From positions 62,001-126,000 of the forward strand of contig NZ_LZEW01000032.1 of assembly GCF_001676155.1 (NCBI RefSeq): a stretch of DNA of 64,000 bases, given 5' to 3'. The DNA comes from Morganella psychrotolerans. Lineage in GTDB: Bacteria > Pseudomonadota > Gammaproteobacteria > Enterobacterales > Enterobacteriaceae. Numbering within the stretch: position 1 is the stretch's first letter; each line of letters starts with the position of its first letter. The position numbers and the translations under genes are program-made. Under the pieces are notes generated by a model. The model was not told where the DNA came from. It did not search any database and saw nothing but the letters and a program-made list of their open reading frames with translations. Below, in pieces: positions 30,724 through 40,691 of the stretch.

Positions 30724-31308
30724 TTACTGTGGCTTTATGGCTGATTTAGGACGGAATACCGCGACAACCTGAGGGTCAGTTTCAATATAGGGACCATCCA
30801 GAAGCTGTATACAATACGGTACACTGGCGAAAATACCGGCAACGGTGACGTTTCCGCTTTCATCTTTCAGCCCTTCCAGGGTTTCTGCAATGGCTTTCGG
30901 CTGACCGGGCAGATTGAGGATCAGAGACTGATTGCGGATCACGCCTACCTGACGGGATAGGATCGCCGTCGGCACAAATTTCAGGCTGATCTGGCGCATT
31001 TGTTCACCAAATCCCGGCATTTCGCGATCGGCGACTGCCAGTGTTGCATCAGGAGTGACATCACGCCGGGCCGGTCCCGTGCCACCGGTTGTCAGCACCA
31101 GATGGCAACCGAATTCATCCACCAGCTCACACAGTGTCTGGCTTATCATGGTTTCTTCATCCGGGATCAGGCGGGTTTCTGTCTGAAAGGGCGTGGTGAT
31201 AGTTTTCGCCAGCCACGCCTGTAAAGCCGGGATACCTTTGTCTTCATAAATACCACCGGATGCGCGGTCAGAAACCGAGACAAGGCCGATGCGCAACACA
31301 TTATTCAT
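30724..31308 (-). CDS. mog: Molybdopterin adenylyltransferase
   Basis: Mog activates molybdopterin with ATP before molybdenum insertion. The 194-residue protein shows the MoaB/Mog-family LVLTTGGTGPARRDVTPDATLAV block (near residues 70-90) and NLPGQPKAIAETLEG. The ATG at 31306-31308 follows AGAGGT and gives the E. coli length; an in-frame start at 31365 would add 19 non-conserved residues. Confidence 0.96.
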   Translation of the reverse strand: MNNVLRIGLVSVSDRASGGIYEDKGIPALQAWLAKTITTPFQTETRLIPDEETMISQTLCELVDEFGCHLVLTTGGTGPARRDVTPDATLAVADREMPGFGEQMRQISLKFVPTAILSRQVGVIRNQSLILNLPGQPKAIAETLEGLKDESGNVTVAGIFASVPYCIQLLDGPYIETDPQVVAVFRPKSAIKPQ

Positions 31309-31363
31309 AATTACCTCTGCGTCATTTTGACTCCGGCGCCAGCATAGCATTGGTGCCGGAAAC

Positions 31364-31388
31364 AAAAAAGGCAGCCAACCGGCTGCCT
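31364..31388 (-). terminator. Intrinsic terminator of talB
   Basis: An 8-bp stem (AGGCAGCC with GGCTGCCT), a 4-base loop and six T on the minus strand lie 26 bp beyond the talB stop. Confidence 0.88.
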
Positions 31389-31414
31389 CTCACAATCATG
31401 CTGTTAATCAAACA

Positions 31415-32368
31415 TTACAGCAGATCGGCGATCATTTTTTCCAGTTTACCCTGGTCTACTGCAAACTTACGGATACCGTCCGCCAGTTTCTCAGTCGCCA
31501 TAGGATCACTGTGATGAGCCCAGTAAAATTCAGCTTCAGTCAGTGGCGCAGGGGGCGCTTTAACGTCACCTTTGTACTCCAGTTTGCGCTCAACAGCCCC
31601 GGTCGCTTCTGACAGCTCTTTGAGCAGTGCAGGTGCGATGGTCAGACGGTCACAACCGGCCAGTTCCAGGATTTCGCCTGAGTTACGGAAGCTTGCACCC
31701 ATAACCACGGTTTTGTAGCCGTGCTCTTTGTAGAAATTGTAGATCTCAGTGACAGAAATGACACCCGGATCTTCTGCCGGAGCAAATTCTTTTTTGTCAC
31801 CGTTGGCTTTGTACCAGTCAAGGATACGACCGACAAACGGGGAGATCAGATACACACCCGCTTCTGCACAGGCGCGCGCCTGTGCAAAGGAGAACAGCAG
31901 TGTCAGGTTACAGTTGATACCTTCTTTTTCCAGCTGTTCTGCCGCGCGGATACCCTGCCAGGTAGAGGCAAGCTTGATAAGGATACGGTCATTGCTGATA
32001 CCTGCATCGTTATACAGTTTGATCAGACGTTTTGCTTTGGCGATACTCGCCTTAGTGTCATAAGAGAGACGGGCATCCACTTCTGTTGAGATACGACCCG
32101 GGATCAGTTTGAGAATTTCCAGACCGATATTTACCGCCAGCTTATCACCGGCATCGATAATCTGCTGTTCGCGTGAATCACTCTGCCCGCGCGCCCAGGT
32201 TACCGCTTCATCAATTAATTGACGGTATTCAGGGATTTGCGCTGCGTTGAGGATCAGAGAAGGGTTAGTGGTGGCATCCTGAGGCTTGTAAAGCTTCATT
32301 GCTGCAATGTCACCGGTATCGGCCACGACCGTGGTCAGATTACGCAGGGAAGTCAATTTATCGGTCAT
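31415..32368 (-). CDS. talB: Transaldolase B
   Basis: Transaldolase moves dihydroxyacetone units between sugar phosphates in the non-oxidative pentose phosphate pathway. The 317-residue protein equals the E. coli length. It shows the transaldolase signature DATTNPSLI near residues 31-39 and the Schiff-base Lys in [19 protein letters not shown] near residue 132. An ERIC remnant lies 27-97 bp upstream of the start, within the probable leader or promoter. Confidence 0.98.
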   Translation of the reverse strand: MTDKLTSLRNLTTVVADTGDIAAMKLYKPQDATTNPSLILNAAQIPEYRQLIDEAVTWARGQSDSREQQIIDAGDKLAVNIGLEILKLIPGRISTEVDARLSYDTKASIAKAKRLIKLYNDAGISNDRILIKLASTWQGIRAAEQLEKEGINCNLTLLFSFAQARACAEAGVYLISPFVGRILDWYKANGDKKEFAPAEDPGVISVTEIYNFYKEHGYKTVVMGASFRNSGEILELAGCDRLTIAPALLKELSEATGAVERKLEYKGDVKAPPAPLTEAEFYWAHHSDPMATEKLADGIRKFAVDQGKLEKMIADLL

Positions 32369-32394
32369 TTTCGTCTCTCATCTTATGTCAGAAG

Positions 32395-32465
32395 ATACTC
32401 TGCATAATTCGGAATGCATGTAGGCGACAAGCAAAGCCGGTGCATCCTGAAGTATGACGGGTATA
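32395..32465. repeat. Short ERIC element upstream of talB
   Basis: This internally deleted copy of the second end-type has arms ATAATTCGGAATGCATG and GCATCCTGAAGTATGACG and ends GGGTATA. The remainder of the 326-bp talB/yaaA spacer holds no gene and carries the two divergent promoters. Confidence 0.8.
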
Positions 32466-32694
32466 GATGGCAATATGCCGCAACTGCGTTTGATAATATC
32501 ACGGTCAGGCTGCTGCGCAAGCAAGGAAAATCCGCATCATCAGTGGCTGTTTTTATCTAACCTGCTGTAATTATGATAATTTCATCTAATCCACACAGAT
32601 CCCCTTTCCGGCTATTGCTGTGATTTGCCCGTTGCCGCATTTTTTTTGATAGAGTAGACCACATAATGATGAAAACAGACCGGAGCCGACTATT

Positions 32695-33468
32695 ATGCTG
32701 CTGACGATTTCCCCTGCCAAAACACTCGACTATGACAGCCCGCTGACCACACAGCGCTATACACAGCCGGAGTTGCTCGCACAATCAGAAGAACTGATGC
32801 AAACCTGCCGCAAACTGACCCCGGCGGATATCGGCTCTCTGATGCATATCAGCGATAAACTCGCCGGTCTGAACGCCGCCCGTTTCGGGGAATGGCAGCC
32901 GGATTTCACGCCGGAAAATGCGCGCCAGGCGATCCTTGCCTTTAAAGGGGATGTCTACACCGGTATGCAGGCTGATACCTTCAGTGAGGCAGATTTTGAT
33001 TTTGCCCAGCAGCATCTGCGGATGCTTTCGGGGCTTTACGGTGTGCTGCGCCCGCTGGATTTAATGCGTCCGTACCGCCTGGAAATGGGCACAAAGCTGG
33101 TCAATCCGCGCGGAAATAATCTCTATACGTTCTGGGGGGATATCATCACAGAGAATCTCAATCAGGCGCTGGCGGCACAGGGTGATAATGTCCTGGTGAA
33201 CCTGGCATCTGATGAGTATTTCAAAGCCGTGAATCTGAAGAAACTGGATGCCGTCATGATTAAACCGGTCTTTCTCGATGAGAAAAACGGCAAATACAAA
33301 GTGATCAGTTTCTATGCAAAAAAAGCGCGCGGGCTGATGAGCCGCTTTATTATTCAGAACCGCCTGACGCAGCCGTCTCAGTTGCCTGATTTTGACCTGG
33401 ATGGCTACCGTTTTGATGAAAGTCAGTCCACAGAGCGGGAGCTGGTGTTTACCCGTTCGGAACAGTGA
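32695..33468 (+). CDS. yaaA: Peroxide-stress protein YaaA
   Basis: YaaA (DUF328/UPF0246) lowers intracellular unincorporated iron and protects DNA during hydrogen peroxide stress in E. coli; the fold binds DNA. The 257-residue protein matches the family throughout, including ISPAKTLDY at the N-terminus, [20 protein letters not shown] near residues 112-131 and [18 protein letters not shown] near 203-220. It is convergent with thrC, whereas in E. coli it lies downstream of thrC on the opposite strand, so the arrangement is conserved. Confidence 0.95.
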   Translation: MLLTISPAKTLDYDSPLTTQRYTQPELLAQSEELMQTCRKLTPADIGSLMHISDKLAGLNAARFGEWQPDFTPENARQAILAFKGDVYTGMQADTFSEADFDFAQQHLRMLSGLYGVLRPLDLMRPYRLEMGTKLVNPRGNNLYTFWGDIITENLNQALAAQGDNVLVNLASDEYFKAVNLKKLDAVMIKPVFLDEKNGKYKVISFYAKKARGLMSRFIIQNRLTQPSQLPDFDLDGYRFDESQSTERELVFTRSEQ

Positions 33469-33494
33469 TTATCGATTCCGGCATGCAAATTAAT

Positions 33495-33536
33495 AAAAAC
33501 AGCCGCGCTGATAATTACCTGCGCGGCTGTTTTTTT
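33495..33536. terminator. Bidirectional terminator between yaaA and thrC
   Basis: Perfect 14-bp arms (33495-33508 and 33521-33534) with a 12-base loop are flanked by an A run and a T run, so it can stop both convergent transcripts. Confidence 0.9.
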
Positions 33537-33552
33537 ACCGGTAAAAAAAAAA

Positions 33553-34845
33553 TTACGGCTTCACTGTCTTCATTAAATAGTCACGCAGTGCTGCAAAATC
33601 TGCCGGTAATACCGCAGACAGCAGCGGCAGATCTGCCCGCTCCGCCAGCTCTGCCGGTAACGGCAATTTTTGCTCAAGAATGGCTTCCACGCTCTCCAGG
33701 AATTTTGCCGGATGTGCCGTGCCGAGGAAAATACCGTACTCCCCGGGCTGTAAATCTTTACGCAGCAAGCGATACGCAATAGCGGCATGCGGTTCAGATA
33801 TATAGCCTTTCCCCATCAGTTCGCGCATTGTTTCCCGGGTTTCATCATCATTTACCGCACCGGAACGCAAATCACGCAATGACCAACCCTGACGCGCAAA
33901 CAGCGCTTCAATCCGCGGCCAGTTATTCGGCTGGCTGACATCCATCGCATTAGACAGCGTGGCAACAGTCACCGCCGGTTTCCACTGTCCGTCTGCCAGA
34001 TAGCGCGGCACCGTGTCATTGGCATTGGTGGCGGCGATAAAACGCTTCACCGGCAAGCCCATTGCTTTCGCCAGAACCCCTGCGGTCAGGTCGCCGAAAT
34101 TTCCGCTCGGGACAGAAAAGACCAGTTCGCCGCGTTTTTCTGCCGGAGCCTGTGCCACCGCTTCAAAGTAATAGCAAATCTGCGCCAGCAGACGGCTGAT
34201 GTTAATCGAGTTCGCCGAATTGAGATGCAGCACCTGTTTCAGCTCTTCATCATCAAACGCCTGTTTTACCAGCGCCTGACAGGCATCGAAATCATCCTGT
34301 ACAGCTACCGTATGAATATTTTTACCCAATGTGCAGAACAGTTTTTCCTGTAACGGGCTGATTTTCCCCTGCGGATAAAGGATAACCACCTGCACATTTT
34401 TCAGACCATAAAAGGCATGTGCGACAGCCGCCCCGGTATCACCGGAGGTTGCCGTCAGAATAGTAACGGGTTTATCTCCGGCAACCGCTGCCAGCGCCTG
34501 CGCCATAAAGCGCCCGCCGAAATCTTTAAACGCCAGGGTCGGGCCATGAAACAGTTCCAGGCAGCTCACATCACTTTCCACCGGTTTCAGCGGTGCCGGG
34601 AAAGCAAACGCGGCGCGGACACGCGTATCCAGCTCTGCCCGGGGAATTTCATCACCAATCAGTGCATGCAGGATAACCACACTGCGGCTGACAAAATCCA
34701 TTGCCAGCAGGTTATCCATCGCCTCAGAATCAAAGAACGGCAGGTCACGCGGGAAAAACAGCCCCTGACCACGCCCCAGACCTTGTTTTACTGCCTGCGC
34801 AAAACTGACTTTTTCGCTTTCGTCTTTTAAATTGTACAGTTCCAT
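33553..34845 (-). CDS. thrC: Threonine synthase
   Basis: ThrC converts O-phosphohomoserine to threonine with pyridoxal phosphate. The 430-residue protein shows the PLP-lysine region GPTLAFKDFGGRFMAQ near residues 100-115, TATSGDTGAAVAHAF, and SGNFGDLTAG for phosphate binding. The ATG at 34843-34845 gives MELYNLKD, like E. coli; an in-frame upstream start at 34896 lies inside thrB. It starts 8 bp after the thrB stop. Confidence 0.98.
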   Translation of the reverse strand: MELYNLKDESEKVSFAQAVKQGLGRGQGLFFPRDLPFFDSEAMDNLLAMDFVSRSVVILHALIGDEIPRAELDTRVRAAFAFPAPLKPVESDVSCLELFHGPTLAFKDFGGRFMAQALAAVAGDKPVTILTATSGDTGAAVAHAFYGLKNVQVVILYPQGKISPLQEKLFCTLGKNIHTVAVQDDFDACQALVKQAFDDEELKQVLHLNSANSINISRLLAQICYYFEAVAQAPAEKRGELVFSVPSGNFGDLTAGVLAKAMGLPVKRFIAATNANDTVPRYLADGQWKPAVTVATLSNAMDVSQPNNWPRIEALFARQGWSLRDLRSGAVNDDETRETMRELMGKGYISEPHAAIAYRLLRKDLQPGEYGIFLGTAHPAKFLESVEAILEQKLPLPAELAERADLPLLSAVLPADFAALRDYLMKTVKP

Positions 34846-34853
34846 TTTTAACC

Positions 34854-35786
34854 TTATGCACTCACTTGTCGTGCGCCCGCGAGATCCAGGCGGCACAGAT
34901 GAACAAACCCTTCGCTGTTTTGCAGATAGTGCGTGGTAAACACATCTGCGGCCTGCTCTGCCGCCGCTTTGTTGTCACAAACAGCAAACAGTGTCGGCCC
35001 GGAGCCGGAGATCCCGCAGGCTTTCGCGCCGCAGGACATGACCTGTGCGCGCACAGCATCAAAATTCGGTAATAACTGCCGGCGGTACGGCTCAGCAACC
35101 ACATCACGGATCATAGATGCCGCCAAATCCGCCTGCCCGGTGTGACAGGCGTGGATAAACCCCGCCAGGTTGCGCCCGTGATCCACAATATCAGACCTGG
35201 AATATGCCGCCGGTAAAATCGCCCGTGCCTGCGCCGTGGAGACTTTAATGCCCGGATACGCCATCACCCAGTACCAACTGTCAAAACACGGCACCGCCTG
35301 ACTGACACTGTCCGGCGTTTCAATATTGAGCTGTAAACCACCCAGGAAGCACGGCGCGACATTGTCATAATGCACACTGCCGGAGATGCGCCCTTCCATC
35401 TCGCCCATCAGGCGCAGCAGCGTCATATCATCCAGCGGCTTGCCGGCGTAATCATTCAGCGCAACCAGTGCCGCAACAACCGAACAGGCGCTGGAGCCAA
35501 GCCCGGAGCCAATCGGCATATTTTTTTCCAGCGTCATCGCCACAGGCAATACATCCCCGAGTACCTCACAATACCGCTCCCAGCACTGGTAAACGATATT
35601 GTGTTTCGGGTTATCGGGCAGCTTTTTGACAAACCGCCCGCTGTTTGTCAGTGAAAACTGCGTGGCTTTTGCAACAGACACACAGTCACCAAGCAGTTCT
35701 CCGCTGACCGGAGACACTGCCGCACCCAGCACATCGAACCCCACACTTACATTCCCGATTGACGCCGGTGCATAAATTTTAATCAC
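34854..35786 (-). CDS. thrB: Homoserine kinase
   Basis: ThrB phosphorylates homoserine. The 310-residue GHMP kinase has the ATP-binding [22 protein letters not shown] near residues 88-108 and the C-terminal [12 protein letters not shown] motif. The start is GTG, three bases after the thrA stop, with no Met codon in a better place; E. coli ThrB begins MVKVYAPAS, aligning with MIKIYAPAS here. Translation is probably coupled to thrA. Confidence 0.97.
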   Translation of the reverse strand: MIKIYAPASIGNVSVGFDVLGAAVSPVSGELLGDCVSVAKATQFSLTNSGRFVKKLPDNPKHNIVYQCWERYCEVLGDVLPVAMTLEKNMPIGSGLGSSACSVVAALVALNDYAGKPLDDMTLLRLMGEMEGRISGSVHYDNVAPCFLGGLQLNIETPDSVSQAVPCFDSWYWVMAYPGIKVSTAQARAILPAAYSRSDIVDHGRNLAGFIHACHTGQADLAASMIRDVVAEPYRRQLLPNFDAVRAQVMSCGAKACGISGSGPTLFAVCDNKAAAEQAADVFTTHYLQNSEGFVHLCRLDLAGARQVSA

Positions 35787-35789
35787 CCG

Positions 35790-38249
35790 TTACACTCCCA
35801 GTTTCCATGACATTGTGCGCAACACATCTGCAAAAATCCCGGCGGCTGTCACATCATTACCCGCACCGTAGCCGCGCAAGACCAGCGGGATCGGCTGATA
35901 ATAGCGGGTGTAAAATGCCAGGGCGTTCTCGCCGTTTTTCACTTTATACAGCGGATCGTTACCATCAACATCCATGATTTTCACCTGACAACAGCCGTTA
36001 TCAATCACGCCAACATAGCGCAAAACACGTCCTGCTTCTGCTGCTTTCGCCACACGGTCAGCAAAGGCGGCATCAAGCGAGGGCAGATTGGCCATAAACG
36101 TATCCACATCACCTGTGGCATCAAAGTCCGGCGGCAGAACTGACTCCACCTGAATATCAGAAAGCTCAAGTGCAAGACCGGTTTCGCGGGCGAGGATCAG
36201 CAACTTACGCGCGATATCCATGCCGGAGAGGTCGTCACGGGGATCCGGCTCCGTAAAGCCTTTTGTTTTGGCGATAGCCGTTGCGCCTGAAAGCGACATT
36301 CCCTCATCGAGCATCCCGAAGATAAAAGAGAGTGAACCGGAAAGAATGCCGTTGAACTGCACCAGTTCATCCCCTGCACTCAGTAGGTTCTGAAGGTTTT
36401 CGATAACCGGCAGTCCTGCGCCGACGTTGGTGTCATAACGGAACTGACGCTTTGATTGTGCCGCCGCACGGCGTAATTCGTGGTAGTAATCCATGGATAA
36501 TGTGTTGGCTTTTTTGTTCGGCGTGACCACATTAAATCCGTCTTTCAGGAAAGCTGAATACTGGAGAGCGATTTCCTCATTTGACGTACAATCCACAATC
36601 ACCGGATTGAGAAAATGATACTCTTTTTCCAGCCGGATCAAGCGACTGAGGCTGAACGGCTCTTTCGCTTGCGCCAGCGCCGGACGCCAGTCCTGTAAAT
36701 CAATACCGCGCATATTTGTCAGCATGGCTTTCGAGTTGGCGATACCACAGACCCGCAGGTCAATATTGCGGGCTTTCAGCCACGATTGCTGGCGGTGGAT
36801 TTGCTCCAGCAGCGCACTGCCGACCCCGCCGGTGCCGATAACAAACACTTCCACAATGCGATCCGTATTAAACAGCATCTGGTGACAAAGGCGGACGCCG
36901 GATGCGGCAAGATCGTTATCCACCACCGCAGAAATCGAACGCTCGGAAGAGCCCTGGGCGATCGCAATAATATTGATATTGGCGCGGGTCAGTGCCGAGA
37001 AGAAACGGGCAGAAATCCCCTTGAGGGTGCGCATACCATCCCCGACCACAGAGACAATCGCCAGGTTATTCAGCACATCCAGGGGCTCCAGCACGCCCTC
37101 TTTCAGCTCAAGATAAAACTCCTCTTCCAGCGCCTGCTGAGTACGGGCTTTGTCTTTCTGAGTCACACAAAAACTGATGCTGTACTCCGACGAAGACTGC
37201 GTGATCAGAACAATGGAGATATTGCGCCGCGACATCACAGTAAACACCCGTGCCGCCATTCCGACCATGCCTTTCATCCCGGGACCGGAGACATTAAACA
37301 TCGCCATATTATTGAGATTAGTGATCCCTTTCACCGGCGTGCTGTCATCGCGCTGACCATCACCAATCAGTGTGCCGGGCGCTTGCGGGTTAAGGGTATT
37401 TTTAATCAGGCACGGGATCTGAAATTGCGCGATCGGCGCAATAGTGCGGGGATGCAGCACTTTCGCCCCGAAATAAGACAGCTCCATCGCTTCCTGATAA
37501 GACATCCCTTTCAGCAGCCGGGCATCCGGAACAAAGCGCGGGTCGCAGGTATAAACGCCATCCACATCTGTCCAGATCTCACAGCATTTGGCACGCAAAC
37601 AGGCCGCCAGCACCGCAGCAGAATAATCAGAACCGTTGCGCCCCAGCACAACCAGCTCACCCTGTTCATTCCCTGCCGTGAAACCCGCCATCAGCACAAT
37701 ATGATCAGCCGGGATATTCAGCGCCGCTATGCGTTTAGTGGATTCATTGATATCAACTGTCGATTCAAGATATGCACCGACCGCCAGCAGACTCATCACC
37801 GGGTCAATAACCGTCACTTTGTGCCCGCGGGCTTTCAGCAGTGATGCCATAACCGCAATGGAAAACCGCTCACCGCAGCTAATCATATTGGCATTGATAC
37901 TGTCCGGACACTGCCCCAGCAGGGATACCCCGTGCAAAACCTGTTTGATGCGGCTGATTTCCTGCTCAGTTTCCCCCTTCAGACGTGCATACTCAAACCC
38001 GGAAACAGTGGCGTTCAGCCCGTCCAGAATGCCGTTCAGAATAGCTTCTGCGTCATGTACCAGCGTGTGTGCGTCCTGGCCGCTGACGGTCTGCTCTACC
38101 ATCGCCACTAAATAATTAGTTATTTTTGCCGGTGCGGAAAGCACCAGTGCAACTTGTCCCTGTGCGAGTTTTTCCTCTGCAATTCCCGCGATGTTAAGCA
38201 TACGTTCCGCGTTTGCCACGGATGTGCCGCCAAATTTAAGTACACGCAT
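35790..38249 (-). CDS. thrA: Bifunctional aspartokinase I / homoserine dehydrogenase I
   Basis: ThrA carries out the first and third steps from aspartate to threonine and is inhibited by threonine. The 819-residue protein has the aspartokinase start [15 protein letters not shown], two ACT regions in the middle (around residues 320-460) and the homoserine dehydrogenase half with [17 protein letters not shown] near 470 and later FMANLPSLD. Length is one residue less than E. coli. The thr attenuator lies between it and the leader peptide. Confidence 0.98.
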   Translation of the reverse strand: MRVLKFGGTSVANAERMLNIAGIAEEKLAQGQVALVLSAPAKITNYLVAMVEQTVSGQDAHTLVHDAEAILNGILDGLNATVSGFEYARLKGETEQEISRIKQVLHGVSLLGQCPDSINANMISCGERFSIAVMASLLKARGHKVTVIDPVMSLLAVGAYLESTVDINESTKRIAALNIPADHIVLMAGFTAGNEQGELVVLGRNGSDYSAAVLAACLRAKCCEIWTDVDGVYTCDPRFVPDARLLKGMSYQEAMELSYFGAKVLHPRTIAPIAQFQIPCLIKNTLNPQAPGTLIGDGQRDDSTPVKGITNLNNMAMFNVSGPGMKGMVGMAARVFTVMSRRNISIVLITQSSSEYSISFCVTQKDKARTQQALEEEFYLELKEGVLEPLDVLNNLAIVSVVGDGMRTLKGISARFFSALTRANINIIAIAQGSSERSISAVVDNDLAASGVRLCHQMLFNTDRIVEVFVIGTGGVGSALLEQIHRQQSWLKARNIDLRVCGIANSKAMLTNMRGIDLQDWRPALAQAKEPFSLSRLIRLEKEYHFLNPVIVDCTSNEEIALQYSAFLKDGFNVVTPNKKANTLSMDYYHELRRAAAQSKRQFRYDTNVGAGLPVIENLQNLLSAGDELVQFNGILSGSLSFIFGMLDEGMSLSGATAIAKTKGFTEPDPRDDLSGMDIARKLLILARETGLALELSDIQVESVLPPDFDATGDVDTFMANLPSLDAAFADRVAKAAEAGRVLRYVGVIDNGCCQVKIMDVDGNDPLYKVKNGENALAFYTRYYQPIPLVLRGYGAGNDVTAAGIFADVLRTMSWKLGV

Positions 38250-38278
38250 GTGTCACCTGCTCCTGCCGTTTTTAGTCC

Positions 38279-38313
38279 AAAAAAAAAAGCCCGCACAATT
38301 TTTTGTGCGGGCT
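38279..38313 (-). terminator. thr operon attenuator
   Basis: An 11-bp perfect GC-rich stem (AGCCCGCACAA with TTGTGCGGGCT) with a TTTT loop is followed by ten T on the minus strand, between thrL and thrA. This is the terminator arm of a classic amino-acid attenuator. Confidence 0.93.
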
Positions 38314-38335
38314 TTTTTCGTGATTCAGATATGCG

Positions 38336-38407
38336 TCAGCCCGCACCGCCGGTGGTAATGGTGGTGGTGGTCGTAATAATAATCATGTTCAGGCTGTGAT
38401 TACGCAT
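38336..38407 (-). CDS. thrL: thr operon leader peptide
   Basis: The 23-residue frame reads MRNHSLNMIII, then five Thr, Ile, two Thr, GGAG. It has seven Thr and four Ile codons, mostly consecutive, followed by the attenuator hairpin. Ribosome stalling at these codons when charged tRNA-Thr or tRNA-Ile is scarce should prevent termination. The Thr/Ile order differs from the E. coli peptide but the ending TTGxGAG is similar. A ribosome site (AGGAAC) precedes the ATG. Confidence 0.93.
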   Translation of the reverse strand: MRNHSLNMIIITTTTTITTGGAG

Positions 38408-38785
38408 TGAGTTCCTGTCCGTCCTTTATCTGGTTTACCCTATTACGGTTAAAGGAAAGGCCGGTTGATGTCAAATTATTCTTCAAAATAACCCGGAAAA
38501 TCAGACTATCAGGGGCCTGTCACATAACATATTAAAAAGAGATTCTGGTAAATTCGCACTGCCATTAACACATATCCCGGTATTTAATTTCACGTAATCC
38601 TGACTTTTTTGTTTTTTTTTAACTTTTCTTGCGCAGGTTTCATTTTTCGCTGTTTACCCGGGAGAAAAATGTACAATAATCAGACAAGTCAGATATAATG
38701 CTTAACATTGTATCTTTATTTATTTGACAATCATTAAAACCGGCAATTAACAATTGAAGAATGTGTTAACGTGCTACAATTGATT
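38408..38785. other. Spacer between thrL and arcA, no gene seen
   Basis: This AT-rich stretch holds the thr promoter at its left and the distal part of the arcA upstream region. E. coli has yjjY and yjtD here; neither could be recognised. A 9-codon frame after GGAG at 38670 was seen but is too short to support. Confidence 0.5.
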
Positions 38786-38799
38786 TTGATATGTATCAA
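38786..38799. promoter_or_regulatory. FNR site upstream of arcA
   Basis: TTGATATGTATCAA matches the FNR consensus TTGATnnnnATCAA perfectly. It lies 249 bp before the arcA start. In E. coli arcA transcription is raised anaerobically by Fnr from a distal promoter, so the site fits. Confidence 0.8.
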
Positions 38800-39047
38800 C
38801 AAAGGTTAGTTTTCCAGATGGTAAATGAATGGGTTGCTGTTATATTGGTGTTAATAGACTAATATTGGTACGAATCGTTTCAATTCTTTACTTTCTGAAT
38901 TGAGTGATTGTAAAAACGCGGTCTGAACCAGATTTTTTTTCTGTTCACAGGTTTCGTGTCAGACATAACCAAAACTACACCGACACAGAAAACCCGGGCA
39001 GATAATCCAATTTCTTATAATTCTAAGTGATTTAGGTAGCGACTATT

Positions 39048-39764
39048 ATGCAAACCCCGCATATTTTAATTGTTGAAGATGAGATCGTCACACGTAACAC
39101 TCTGAAAAGTATTTTCGAAGCAGAGGGTTATGTTGTACATGAAGCCACTGACGGTGCAGAGATGCATAATGTACTGTCAGACCATGATATCAATTTGGTT
39201 ATCATGGACATCAACCTCCCGGGAAAAAATGGTCTGTTATTGGCGCGCGAGCTCCGTGAACAGGCAAATGTGGCATTAATGTTCTTAACCGGCCGTGATA
39301 ATGAAGTCGATAAAATTCTCGGTCTGGAAATTGGTGCTGATGACTATATTACCAAGCCGTTTAATCCGCGCGAACTGACTATCCGTGCACGCAACTTACT
39401 CTCCCGGACCATGAATCTGTCCGGTGGCAGTGAAGAGCGCCGCAGTGTGGAAAGTTACAAGTTTAATGGCTGGGAACTGGATATTAACAGTCGTTCATTA
39501 ATCGGGCCGACCGGTGAGCAGTATAAGCTCCCGCGCAGTGAGTTCCGTGCCATGCTGCACTTCTGCGAAAACCCGGGCAAAATTCAGACCCGTGCTGAAT
39601 TGCTGAAAAAAATGACCGGCCGTGAACTGAAACCGCATGACAGAACTGTGGATGTCACCATCCGCCGTATCCGTAAGCATTTCGAATCCACACCGGATAC
39701 CCCGGAAATTATCGCCACTATCCACGGCGAAGGTTACCGGTTCTGTGGTGATCTCGAAGAGTAA
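39048..39764 (+). CDS. arcA: Response regulator ArcA
   Basis: ArcA, with sensor ArcB, represses respiratory genes when oxygen is low. The 238-residue OmpR-type regulator has the receiver domain with Asp11/Glu10 (VEDE), phospho-acceptor Asp54 in VIMDINLPG and Lys in TKPFNPRE, and a C-terminal winged helix ending [13 protein letters not shown]. Length equals E. coli. In E. coli it lies next to creABCD and the thr operon; here the creBCD genes are missing between it and creA. Confidence 0.98.
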   Translation: MQTPHILIVEDEIVTRNTLKSIFEAEGYVVHEATDGAEMHNVLSDHDINLVIMDINLPGKNGLLLARELREQANVALMFLTGRDNEVDKILGLEIGADDYITKPFNPRELTIRARNLLSRTMNLSGGSEERRSVESYKFNGWELDINSRSLIGPTGEQYKLPRSEFRAMLHFCENPGKIQTRAELLKKMTGRELKPHDRTVDVTIRRIRKHFESTPDTPEIIATIHGEGYRFCGDLEE

Positions 39765-39835
39765 TCTTCTGCCACAGCAGTAACGTAATATCAGCCTCGG
39801 TGCCGTGCCACGACACCGGGCTTTGTTACGTCTGC

Positions 39836-39898
39836 TATACCCTTATTCATTCAAAATGCAGGTTCGTTGGCTGCATCCTGAATGACGTTGGGTATATA
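39836..39898. repeat. Short ERIC element between arcA and creA
   Basis: This internally deleted copy has arms TTATTCATTCAAAATGCAGG and TGCATCCTGAATGACG, with TATA ends. It lies at the place where creBCD would be in E. coli. Confidence 0.85.
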
Positions 39899-39912
39899 AG
39901 TAATGGAATAAA

Positions 39913-40404
39913 TTAGTTATTCCACGGCATAATCGGTACGGCACTCAGCGCATTCTTTGGTGAGCCGTCAACAACTTTATCTGAGTAGGTCAGATAGACC
40001 AGTGCGTGACGTGATTCATCATAGAAACGTACAACCTGTAACTTCTTGAATACGATAGATGTTCTTTTCTGGAAAACAACCTGTCCTTTGTCTTTCTTAC
40101 CTTTTTTCACTTTATCACTGACCGTGACCGGCCCGACCTGCTGACAGGAAATTGCGGCATCTGAGGTATCTTCAGCCAGCCCCAGCCCGCCTTTAAATCC
40201 GCCTGTTTTCGCACGGCTCAGGTAGCAGGTGATATTTTCCACATCCGGGTCATCAAACGCTTCCACCACAATTTTGTGGTCAGGACCAAATATTTTAAAC
40301 ACGGTGTCCACCGAGCCAATTTCTTCGGCATGACTCAAAAAGGATAACGTACTCAATGAAATAGCTGTGATAATACCCAGTAGTGACTTATTCGTCTGAT
40401 TCAT
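39913..40404 (-). CDS. creA: Periplasmic protein CreA
   Basis: The 163-residue protein has a signal peptide (residues 1-26, ending SHA) and the CreA domain, with conserved [19 protein letters not shown], two Cys (in NITCYLS and AISCQQ) and SALPIMPW-like SAVPIMPW near the end. Its biochemical role is unknown; in E. coli it is the first gene of creABCD. Here it stands alone, convergent with arcA, and creB, creC and creD are not in the window. Confidence 0.93.
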   Translation of the reverse strand: MNQTNKSLLGIITAISLSTLSFLSHAEEIGSVDTVFKIFGPDHKIVVEAFDDPDVENITCYLSRAKTGGFKGGLGLAEDTSDAAISCQQVGPVTVSDKVKKGKKDKGQVVFQKRTSIVFKKLQVVRFYDESRHALVYLTYSDKVVDGSPKNALSAVPIMPWNN

Positions 40405-40574
40405 AATTTTTGATAGTCCGAGAAAATCATTTGAAAAATGTATGATTTCAAAGATAATTCATATTGCCGTTTTATGATAGTCACAGCACTCTTAAAATAT
40501 TCTCCGGCCAAAAGTAATAATGAGTAAATGATTATCCCACTGATAATTACTCAGGTTAGAATATTAATCCGTTA

Positions 40575-40656
40575 TATATACTATGAATAATTCGGAATGC
40601 ATGTAGGGTAGCTGAGCGTAGTCAACACCCGGGCATTCTGAAGTATGACGAGTATA
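40575..40656. repeat. Short ERIC element upstream of rob
   Basis: This copy of the second end-type has arms GAATAATTCGGAATGCATG and GCATTCTGAAGTATGACG and ends GAGTATA. It is 35 bp before the rob start and so probably within the rob leader or promoter. Confidence 0.8.
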
Positions 40657-40691
40657 ATTTCCTAACGTCATCAATCCAATAAGGGAGATGT

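Noticed and set aside
36786-37844. A 352-codon open frame antisense to thrA
   Set aside because: Same reason: it mirrors a well-supported gene and encodes low-similarity, His/Arg-rich sequence.
38670-38705. Nine-codon frame after GGAG in the arcA upstream region
   Set aside because: Too short and without a recognisable family; probably chance.
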